Positions 34,882 through 44,914 of a stretch of DNA of 64,000 nt are shown here, in pieces. The position numbers and the translations under genes are program-made. The notes beneath the pieces were generated by a model. That model ran no database searches. It saw only the letters and a program-made list of their open reading frames with translations, and was not told the origin of the DNA. The first letter of the stretch is position 1. Each line of letters starts with the position of its first letter. Source of the stretch: Gautieria morchelliformis (Eukaryota > Basidiomycota > Agaricomycetes > Gomphales > Gomphaceae); the NCBI GenBank assembly GCA_015179125.1, contig WHVA01000526.1:1-64000 (forward strand), written 5' to 3'.

Positions 34882-35370
34882 TGTTGGGTGCATTTATGCT
34901 CCTGCACCAAAATCAAGCATAATATGTTCAATTTATTGTGTGGTGTTTCCAATTGTTTCTCACATTGTTCTTGTACCATGCATCCACTTCTCTGCTTATT
35001 TTCGAAATTTTCTAGTCACTCCCTATCTCTCCATTCCATTCTGTTATTTCTATTTTCACAGGCGGCTGCACCCAGCGGAGTTTGAAATGACTTCGACGCG
35101 CGAGCCCTTGGGCACTAAAGGGCCGGGTGCACATATATGCCTTCTGAGACAGGATAGTGCTCCTCTCTCAGTGACAATAAATTCACTGAGAGAGGCGAGT
35201 AGTATTCTTTATATTTACATAGCATGTTGACTGAAAATCATGTAGTGTATTTGATTCTAGGTATTGTATTAATATATCAGTGACAATAAATTCACTGAGA
35301 GAGTGTATTTGATTCTAGCTTTCTAATAACTCTACCGAACCTTCCCTGCCATAGCCCCTAGTTGCTAACA
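34882..35370 (+). repeat. 5' LTR of copia C (489 bp)
   Basis: TGTTGGGTGC...TTGCTAACA. It contains a perfect 13-bp hairpin with AATAAA in its loop (35162-35195) and a second shorter copy (35277-35298). Confidence 0.95.
35162..35195 (+). promoter_or_regulatory. LTR hairpin presenting AATAAA in the loop
   Basis: CCTCTCTCAGTGA, loop CAATAAAT, then TCACTGAGAGAGG. The poly(A)-signal word sits in the loop. The same sequence recurs in the right LTR at 39920-39953, and a shorter form lies at 35277-35298. Confidence 0.6.
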
Positions 35371-38300
35371 AGGGTTATGGGCCCCGCAGACACTTCGCAG
35401 AAGCTTTTGGGTGTGGACAAGCTTGCAACAGATGGAAGTAATTGGCCTCTGTGGCGAGCTACTCTCACAAGTTATTTTGAGTCCAAAAATCTACTCAGGC
35501 ATATAGAAGGGAGAGCCATTCGACCTCCTGATCCTCCAGTCATGCCCCCAGGCCATATTCTCACAGAAGCTGAGGAAACTCAGATAGAGAAGGCTGAGGA
35601 GAAGCTGGAGAAGTATCTTGCCAGAGACGGACAGGCAAAAACCCAAATAATCGTCTCAGTGTCAGAGTCACTAGCTCTGATCCTACAGAAGAATCACACA
35701 GCAAAAGAAGTCTGGGATGCATTGGTCAATGAGATGACCAAAAAGCCCAAGATGGTCCTCACCAACCTACAGAGACAGCTTCGCAGTATGAGGTGTCCTG
35801 AGGATGGAGACTTGAGAGATCACTTGGACAAGGCCCAAGACCTCTATGCTCGTCTTAATGAGATGGGAGCCAGAATTTCTGAAGGAGAGTTCACAGACAT
35901 CATCCTTGCGTCACTTCCACCCTCCTATGAGGCAGTTATGAATGCCCTTACCACGTCGCTTGAAGAATGTGGAATGCCCTTAGTGCCTGATGATATTATC
36001 AGAGTACTAAAGGCTCAATACGACAGGAGAAAGACCCTTAATATTTCACAAGAAGAGCAGGCATTTATTGGTTCGTCTACGAAAGGGCAGAAGGGCCGGA
36101 AAGACCCGAAGGTGCCTACATGCAGTAATTGCCACAAGCCTGGACATGCTATTGCGAGTTGCTGGGCTAAAGGAGGTGGTAAAGAAGGCCAGGGGCCACG
36201 TCAGAAGAAGAAAGCGAAAGCCAAAAAGAAGAATGGCAAAGCCAAGGCGAATGTTGCCGAAGAAGTGTCCTCTGAGGAGGATGAGAGTGGCAGTCCAGCC
36301 GCTTTCACCAACTTCGACTGCTCTAATTTGAGTAGTTTATCTCTGGACACTGTTGTTATCCTCTACACTGGAACGACCACACATATGACCCCTCACAAGA
36401 ATTTATTGAGGGATTACAGTCCATTCTCACAACCGTGCACAATTCATGCAGCCAACAAAGGCACTTTTGATGCCTTCGGTTCAGGCTCACTTGTGCTATC
36501 TAACAAGGTTGGAGATAAGACTGTGAACATTACATTGAAGGATACGTTCTACGCGCCCAAAATGGCTGTTACCCTGATCTCGATCGGCCGATGCGATGAT
36601 GCAGGCTATAACACACAAATAGCTGATCAGAAATGCACAATATCCAATCGTAAAGGCAGGATATTGATGCAAGCACTGAAGCTGAATGGCTTATATCGAT
36701 TTGATTTACAACACACAAGTGCCGAAGCGCATATATGCGCATCAGCCATGGAGATACATCAGAAAATGGGGCACATTTCACAAAAGTCCCTACAGCACTT
36801 GCTCAACCGTGGCATGATATTAGGCATTGAATTGAGCTCAAAAGGTGACAAGGTTGTTTGCGATGTGTGCATTCAAGCGAAGATTGCACGTAAATCACTT
36901 CCTCAGGAACCCAGAAGCCGATCATCAAAATTCGGTGACAGAATTTATTCTGATGTCTGGGGACCAGCGAGACACTCCACAATTGACAAGAAATCCTATT
37001 ATGTGTCCTTCATCGACGACTACTCAAGGGAATCGGTTATCTATTTGATGGCAAACAAATCGGAAGCATTTTCAAAATACAAACTCTACGAGGCTTTGAT
37101 GCTTCGACAGAGGAATGTGCATATCAAAGCACTTGTTTCTGACAGAGGGGGCGAATACACAAGCTCGGAATTCGAACAGCATTTAGCCAAGCAAGGCACG
37201 AAGCATCGGTTAACCGTGCACGACACCCCAGAGTCAAATGGTGTTGCTGAACATCTAAACTGAACTCTAGTTGAAAGAGCTCGTGCCATGCTATTGGAAT
37301 CAAGTCTTCCTAAGACCCTATGGGGCCATGCAATTTTGCACGCCAACTATCTTAGGAATAGGACGCATACAAGAGCTTTGCCAGACAAAACCCCTTTTGA
37401 AATGATCCATCACGAGAAACCGAACCTGAAGGACATACACGTGTGGGGAATTGAAGTCTACGTTAAAGTTAAAGAGGGAAACAAACTAGCAGCCCGTGCC
37501 AAAAGAGCTCGGTGGATAGGAATCTCTGGACAGAGCCATGGTCACTGCATCTATTGGCCTGACTCTCAGAAGGTTTCTGTCGAGCGGAATGTTATATTTG
37601 ACTCAGAGATGAAGGGGGGCAAAGCTCCAATCATTTCTATTGAAGAGTCACAGCTACCTACGTCCAGAAAAGTGATACAGGCCATTTCGGCGCCAGCACC
37701 CATGCCTAGTCGCTTAGTCAGTGAGGAGGCAAAGATCGAAGAAATTGACGATGATGAACCAGAGGAACGTCTGAAGGAGCTGCAACCCAGTCAGACTGTT
37801 GATGTAAGACCTAAAGAAGCTGCTCCAACAAGGAGAAGCGAAAGGATCCGTCAGCAGCAGGAGCAGCCGGCCCCAAGTGGTCCCGTAACAAGATCTCAGG
37901 CTAAGAGGCATGCTGGTGTAGACATCACTACACTAGCTTACGAGGACATTGAGGACCATCAAGACAAATTATTCGAACAAGATTTACCCTCTGAAACTGA
38001 CGGCATCAGTGATTATAACCTTGCCATCAGTACACTTTCGACCTCCGATCAAAACAAAGATAAGGTGCTGCCGGATTTGAATCAGACTGAGCCTAGCAAT
38101 GCAGATGAAGCCTTAAATGATCCTATGTGGAAAGCATCGATGGATAAAGAGTATAAGGTGCTACTCAACAAAGGTGTATGGGAAGTGGTTAAACCACCTC
38201 CTGGGGCAAATATTGTCGGAAATAGATGGGTATTCCTCTGGAAACGCAATCCAGAAGGTGAACCCATTACACCTAGATCGAGGATGGTCGCCCAAGGCTT

Positions 38301-39639
38301 TACACAAATTTTTGGAGTTGACTACAATGAAACCTATGCACCTGTTGCTCGGATGACTTCCTTACGGATTATATGTGCCATTGCTGCCAGGAACAATTGG
38401 CCTATTCATCAAATGGATGTGGACAGTGCGTATTTGAATGCTACACTGCCAGAACCTATTTACATGAGACAGCCGTATGGATATGAGACTGGAGACAAAG
38501 ATGATGTCCTCCTGCTGAAGAAAGCACTTTACGGCCTCAAACAGTCTGGAAGGGAATGGTACAAACGTCTGAGTGGTGAATTTCTCAAGTTAGGATTCAC
38601 TAAATCAGCTTCGGATGGAGCTGTATTTTGCAGACGTGGACCGAGAGGGCATGCGATTATTGCAACGGCAGTAGATGACCTCACTATCACAGCTGAGAGT
38701 CAACCAATCCTCGATGGGGTAAAGCACGACCTTGCCCAGGTTTTTAGTATGAAAGACCTAGGCAAGATTCACTGGCTTTTGAACCTCAAAATCGAAAGAG
38801 ATTGGAATAACAAATCGATTGCAATATCACAAGCCACATACATCCAGAAAATCATCAAAAAATTCAATCTGGATGATGCCAAAACATTTCAACGCCTCTC
38901 GACCCAGCTGTTAAATTATCCAGAGACCAATGCCCTTCTACAGACGAAGACAAACAGAAGATGTCAAGAATTCCATACAGACAAGCAATAGGATCATTGA
39001 TGTGGGCAGCAGTAGCCACTCGACCAGACATTGCATTCGCAGTGTCATTACTTTCTCAATTCCTCGAAAACCCAGGTCCAACACATTGGCATGCAGTCAA
39101 ACGTGTCTTTAAATATCTAAAAGGCACGATGGACTACAAATTGACACTTGGGAAAAATCGAGACGGCCTCATTGGGTATTCAGATGCGGATTGGGCTTCT
39201 CAAGAGCACAGGCACTCATACTCGGCTTATATTTTTCAGATTGATGGAGGGACAGTATCATGGAGTTGTCAAAAACAATCCATAGTAGCCCTATCATCAA
39301 CTGAAGCCGAATTCGTTGCCCTGACTCATGCAAGCAAAGAAGCCTTATGGATGCGCCACTTTATTTCTGAAGTATTCCAACCGCTGAATTGTCCCATCAA
39401 ACTTTATTCAGACAATCAATCAGCCATTGCCATCGTCTATGGCACTCAACAACACACGAGGACCAAGCATTTCGACATTAGATTATATTTCATCCGAGAT
39501 ATAGTCGAAGATGAAGAAATTAAGCTTGTGTACCTACCAGTGGAACACATGCTAGCCGATCTTCTCACTAAAGGACTTCCTAGTCCTAGAGTGAGAATCC
39601 TCAATGAGAGAATCGGAATATATTAAGCTTGAGGGGGCG

Positions 39640-40128
39640 TGTTGGGTGCATCTATGCTCCTGCACCAAAATCAAGCATAATATGTTCAATTTATTGTGTG
39701 GTGTTTCCAATTGTTTCTCACATTGTTCTTGTACCATGCATCCACTTCTCTGCTTATTTTCGAAATTTTCTAGTCACTCCCTATCTCTCCATTCCATTCT
39801 GTTATTTCTATTTTCACAGGCGGCTGCACCCAGCGGAGTTTGAAATGACTTCGACGCGCGAGCCCTTGGGCGCTAAAGGGCCGGGTGCATGTATATGCCT
39901 TCTGAGACAGGATAGTGCTCCTCTCTCAGTGACAATAAATTCACTGAGAGAGGCGAGTAGTATTCTTTATATTTACATAGCATGTTGACTGAAAATCATG
40001 TAGTGTATTTGATTCTAGGTATTGTATTAATATATCAGTGACAATAAATTCACTGAGAGAGTGTATTTGATTCTAGCTTTCTAATAACTCTACCGAACCT
40101 TCCCTGCCATAGCCCCTAGTTGCTAACA
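39640..40128 (+). repeat. 3' LTR of copia C (489 bp)
   Basis: Near-identical to the left LTR, followed by the target duplication GCTGC. Confidence 0.95.
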
Positions 40129-41363
40129 GCTGCGGCCTCTTTCTGCTGCCAGTGCACGGCTTTGAGCTCAAGCTCTCCGTCATGGCTTCAGAGTCTGGCT
40201 CTGAGGTGATCTGCTCTCTGACGATCTGTTGGATCGTCTTATGGCTGTCCATGGGGGCAGCTGGTTTTCCTTGGGGTTCCTTTCTGAACCATATGTCCTG
40301 TTTGACTGGGGCCGCTGGCAGCGGCATTCACTGCCAGTCCAGTTCTTTTCGGCATGGTTCTTCCACATCGTGGCCACGTTTGCTGGCTGCAGACTGATGC
40401 GAGCTTTGACATGGCATCCCATGTTCTCCATGCAAGTGGAGGGCTGTCTGGACGTCCTCCAGCGTGGCAGCATCCCATTGCTGGATCTCCTCGATCTGGT
40501 GGAGTTCCTTGCGAAACTCCACGAGGGCAGATGCGATGTTATCAAGCTGCGATGCAGTATGCTTGTGCTTGTGGCACATGAGGGCGTTCCAGTGCAATGC
40601 ATCCTGCACTTGTTTGGCCATTGCCTCAGCCATCTCGTTATCGATGGCATGTGTCCTCGAGCTCTTGTGGCTCAAGCTCAAGTATTCCGAGCCCTGACCG
40701 TCGTCGGGGGCTTGTCTTTTTTGTCTTTGTCCTCCTTTGGGGACGATAGTCATTGCTTGACTTCACAAGCAGTGGTTCAAGTCTCGGCTTCGGGCCCATC
40801 TTGAATGTGATGCTCTGCCGTCTGATGATGGCGAGACTTCTCTGCCCTTACCTTTGTCTCTGGGCAGAGGGGATTGGGGGGCAGCGCCGGTCTGTCGCCC
40901 GGCGACGTCTCCTCCTTGACCACACTTGGCGAGACCTGGTTGGGATTTTCCTCATCCTCGATTGGGGGGATGAGGGCGGTGAGATCTACAATCTCTCCAT
41001 CTTCTGGTGTTCTGGCTTCTTGGTCCAGGGTTGCATCAGCCATCATGTCGCTAGGCTGTGCCTGGGACATGGACCGTGAGCTGGTGGCTCACGTCTGTCT
41101 TCGACTGCGTGGAATCATCACGCTCGCAGCCGACAGTAGAGGGTCTACTGGAGGGTCTCAACGATGTTTAGTCGTCAACGCAGCGATCTTTTTCAAGATT
41201 GCTCCAAATCCACAATCGGTTGGTCACGTGGCGATCAACCACAGGATAGTTCAAAAAGGTGTAAAGATGTCAATGTTAAGACCTTGTATCACAAGGGCAG
41301 ACAGAACTTGACCAATGAGTAGTATTCTGGATGCTATGTAGTGACAGGTTAAGGTAAGATGCA

Positions 41364-41425
41364 GTGGGAACCGCTGGCCGGTTCCCACACATGAACTGTA
41401 CAGTGGGTCCCTAAGGGGCCCACTG
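41364..41425. repeat. Two adjacent strong hairpins
   Basis: GTGGGAACCG / CGGTTCCCAC with a 5-nt loop (41364-41388, perfect) is followed after 12 nt by CAGTGGGTCCC / GGGGCCCACTG with a 3-nt loop (41401-41425, one mismatch). Both lie upstream of gypsy D's gag in its reading direction. Confidence 0.8.
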
Positions 41426-41461
41426 GTATTAGCTAAGCACCATGTACATAGGTTATTTACA

Positions 41462-41606
41462 GAAAACCTGCTGAAAGGTAGCAGCAGAAGATGTGAGGAT
41501 GACCTAATCTATGTGACAGTGACTATCTACTGGAGCCCACTCTCTGGCTGTACCTGGGCCCGCAGCCTGGTCTCTGGCATACTCCGCTCCAGGAGCCACT
41601 GCTCCA
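41462..41606. repeat. 145-bp direct repeat, left copy
   Basis: Starts GAAAACCTGCTGAAAGG and matches 44770-44914 at roughly 93% in the same orientation. Both copies lie upstream, in the minus-strand sense, of gypsy gag sequences (D and F), so they are probably a shared 5' leader or LTR part. Confidence 0.85.
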
Positions 41607-42519
41607 GGTTCCCCCCTCAAAGGGATGCATGCCCTCACGCATCGCATGCCCCTCTCTCTAGCTCTCCAGCTCTCCAACATCCATGACGAAATCAGGTTCT
41701 GGGTGGCCGGTGGTGTGCGGTGTGAGCGGAAGTGGTAACTGGTCCAGAAGGTAGTACCGGCATTGTGGGTAATGTACAAGGGTGCTGAAGGAAATGTGGG
41801 GTGCTGTGGCTCAAAGGGGTGGTGCTTACTGTGCTGCGCGTTGAGTGGTCGGCGGTTATGGCAGTGGATGCTGTTCCATGGGTTCATGGCTGTCGTCTTC
41901 AGGCAGCTCAGGTCATGGGGTACCACTCGTCATGTCTGTATCTTCTCATACTCTTCCCATTCGACTTCCTCCACCCAGTCCAATCTCCCCGGTGCATAGT
42001 GCTCATCCAGCTCGTCTCCTGAAAGCCCTACTGACTTGGGTGCGGTCTGCGTTGCTGTCATGTGGGTCCATGGCACGGTGTCATTCCTTGGTGTCGTGGT
42101 CTCACGCATCGCTGCTGGTACCTGTGGTGGCTTTTGTTATGAATATATATCCAAAGCTATGCAGTCCAACATTCATCACTATAACATGCTGATACACTGT
42201 AACAACACCATCTCAACTCTATGGACCACTGTGGACAACTTTCCTTATTCAGACATTGCAAGTCACACACATGCTATGACTTGCATGTCACACCATCACA
42301 CTGTGACATCCAGCGTATACACCGTTGCCCTACCAGCGTCTAACTGTCACAAACCCATCACAACACATCTCATCATGCACACACGCACTACCAAGCCCAC
42401 CAAGCACATACACAAATATCACCGAACCACTAATATCATCACATCACTGTGGAGCCAAGCTGAGCCAAGTCTTATCCCACATGCTACATGTCACATGTGC
42501 ACGTGATCCAATCAAGGGA

Positions 42520-42955
42520 TGTGACACGCCGAGGTGACCCTGCACATGTCTCGACCATTTCTCCTATATTCTGTTTTATTCCACATTTCCCATTCACCAT
42601 TATATTCTACACACAATCACACTGCTCACATGTCACTCCTACTCCTAATACTCAAACCTATGCCAGTTGCCCCATATGACCTTTCTCTTGTTCTTATCTT
42701 GTAACACACCAAGAACACCAAGTTCTTTTCTTGATAGTTAAATACCCGACTTTGTACACTACATTCAACAGTGAACTGGATCACAGTTAATCAATCACTT
42801 CTTTTGCACTCTAAAGCAATTGGCTTCAGTCAGTATTGTTGTGAGACACATATACCCTGTTATATGTGCAAACACCCTACTTTCTCAAGCACTTCTCGAT
42901 TCGACTCTTATTACAAGTTTGAATCATATTTCTACTAGCTATCTGCGACACCACA
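42520..42955 (+). repeat. LTR-like block
   Basis: It begins TGTGACACGCCGAGG, typical of basidiomycete gypsy LTR starts, and may end GCGACACCACA. TTAAATAC near 42738 could be its TATA word. No target duplication was found and the right edge is uncertain. Confidence 0.35.
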
Positions 42956-44690
42956 ACTAACAAGAGCTTTGTGCGTGCTCATAGCGGGGTCGTAATGGGC
43001 TGCCGTGTTGGCCTTGCATACAGGCTGCATCGTTGCCTGGGCCATCTCCTCTCTCTGCCTCATCACGCTCTCCCTTGTTCCATTCACTCTTCCCTCATGC
43101 TCCCTCGTTCCCATCTTGTTCCCGCTCTCCCTCATCACCGTCATCTCGTGGGCCCGTGTCACAGCACCTTTCATCTGTGCCGCTGTCTCACGAGTCGGCC
43201 TGCGGGTCATGTTGTGGTCCTTCATGCTCACACCCATTCTCAGCGCGTCATCGCATCTCTGTGACACATTCTCACGTGTCCCCGTCGCGGCGTCATTTGT
43301 GCGCATCGTGCGCTCACAAGTATTCGTCGCTGAGTCATATGGCGTTGCTGTGAGAGCCTGGGCTGTGTCTTCGACCGATGTCTCGTGGGTCCTTGTCATT
43401 TCTGCCGCCGTCATTGTCCCCTTCCCCTTCTTTTCTGTTTGCCTTGTCTCTTTCTTTCCCCAGTCTCTCGCGTTCGACTTGGTTGTCTTGCGGGCCCACC
43501 TCCCCGCATCTTTCATGTGGATTGTGGTATTGTGAGTTGGCTGGTCTGCCTTGGTTATGAGAGCGGTGATGGCATGTGTGGCTTTGTGGAGCCATGTGTG
43601 TGGGTCTGGCGGTCAGGGGGACGCTGTCAGGGCCGCTGTCTCGGTCAGGGTTGAATGGTCGTGGCGCTGCGTAGCTGTTGCCGTTGCCTGTGTCCTCATC
43701 TCTCTCTCACATCCCTCTCTCTCCCTGGTCCCCCTCTCATCCATTTTGCGGGTCCGCAGTGCGTCATCATTCATCTGTGTCTGTGTCTCACGAGTCATTG
43801 TGCGAGTCCCGGGGTCGTTCTTCTGGGTCCCCACATCTGCACATGCGGCATTTTGGGTCTGTGTGATCACGTCCTTCATGGACAGGTGTGGGCTCCGGTT
43901 CAGGGCATGCGTACTGCATGTGTGGCAGAAGCTGGGGTGCAGTGGTGCTGGTGGTGTGGAAAGGGACCGCAAAGCTGGTGGTGCCAACACTCCACACGGT
44001 CATCGTGTGGGTACGGTCATGCTACGGCCACGGGTGGTCTCTGCGTCCTTCTCTTTGGGTCTCTCTCGGCTTCTCATGTGCATGGGCTCATGCTCGTGCT
44101 CTGTAGCTCCCTGGCCCTGGTTATCATTCTCATGTGTGGTCGTTTGGCCAGTCTGGATCACATGCTGGTTTGCATTGGCTAAGCTCTCTTGGCAGTCTAC
44201 CTCTGGTTGGAGCTGTCTCCTCTCACGCTCTCTAGCTCTGCGGGACTGGTTCTTCTTCCTCGTTCCTGGTTCTGTGTCACACTCATGACCTGGTCCTGCA
44301 CATCTGGTGCCCCATCAGCTGCTCGAGCATTTTCCGACTCAGCCCATAGCTTTGCTTTCTCCATCTTGCGCTCAACCTCATCTTCTATCGTGGGCCTGGA
44401 CTCATTCGTGGCTCGTTGGTTGGTCTGGGTCGGTACGTGTTCTTTCTGTGGCCATATCGCATGGAATGCGCATTTGACTTCCGCCCAGGTGGCGTCTGAG
44501 TCCTTGTAGTTACCCTTCCACCAGTATCCTGCTGGTTCACAGACTGCCTTACGTATCCCAAAGTACTGTAGCTTCTTACTGGTGTCCCAATTTCTTTCTA
44601 TGCAAAAGCATTCCAGCTCTTGCAGCCAGTCTGCTGCGTTGTCATGGTAGTTGCCGTAGAACATCATCATTTGATTTTGTGTCGCGGCAG
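42956..44690 (-). mobile_element. Gypsy gag remains F
   Basis: On the minus strand, 44.67-44.2 kb encodes a retrotransposon gag core (WLQELECFCIERNWD and AFHAIWPQ). It is followed by a long Thr/Arg/Glu-rich disordered stretch to about 42.95 kb. No protease, RT or integrase follows. The long plus-strand frames over 43.0-44.3 kb are shadows of this biased composition. Broken in at least three places. Confidence 0.6.
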
Positions 44691-44769
44691 GTATTAGTCA
44701 GGATCAAATCTCATGGTGTCACCGCATGGAGAGGTAGCTCTCGGTGCTCAAGGAGAAGAAGCTCGCAGC

Positions 44770-44914
44770 GAAAACCTGCTGAAAGGTAGCAGCAGAAGAT
44801 GCGATGATGACCTAATCTATGTGACAGTGACTATCTACTGGAGCCCACTCTCTGGCTGTACCTGGGTCCGCGGCCTGGTCTCTGGCCTACTCCACTCCAG
44901 AAGCCACTGCTCCA
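44770..44914. repeat. 145-bp direct repeat, right copy
   Basis: Partner of 41462-41606. It ends where gypsy E's gag-like sequence begins. Confidence 0.85.

Larger units (their letters stand above)
34882..40128 (+). mobile_element. Ty1/copia LTR retrotransposon C, young, nested in gypsy D
   Basis: LTRs of 489 bp lie at 34882-35370 and 39640-40128. The target duplication GCTGC flanks them (34877-34881, 40129-40133), and removing the element rejoins gypsy D's gag. The primer-binding-like GGGTTATGGGCCCCG follows the left LTR. The purine tract GAGGGGGCG precedes the right LTR. Parts: gag from about 35.4 kb, CCHC (CSNCHKPGHAIASC) near 36.13 kb, protease about 36.35 kb, integrase about 36.75-37.5 kb, reverse transcriptase about 38.1-38.9 kb, RNase H about 39.2-39.6 kb. 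The LTRs differ at only about four positions (about 99%), so the insertion is recent. It looks nearly whole, with about two breaks. Confidence 0.95.
31669..41100 (-). mobile_element. Ty3/gypsy element D, decayed, interrupted by copia C
   Basis: It is read on the minus strand. Gag runs from about 41.07 kb to 40.14 kb and resumes after copia C from about 34.88 kb. A CCHC knuckle (CFECGQPDHKEAEC) lies near 33.85 kb, protease near 33.4 kb, reverse transcriptase about 32.9-32.03 kb (VYMDDIFIF near 32.23 kb), and the start of RNase H about 31.95-31.67 kb, where it stops at block G. No integrase or matching LTR pair was seen. It is an old copy with many breaks (at least five). Confidence 0.82.
41101..42519. 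other. Patchwork flank of gypsy D, no gene
   Basis: This probably contains the 5' leader of gypsy D and unrelated debris. It includes two adjacent hairpins (41364-41425) and one copy of a 145-bp repeat (41462-41606). The part from 41640 to 42480 has only short open frames and CAC-rich simple sequence. Confidence 0.45.

Noticed and set aside
43005-44288. Long Ser/Leu/Val-rich plus-strand frames
   Set aside because: They are shadows of the biased, disordered minus-strand gag remains F.
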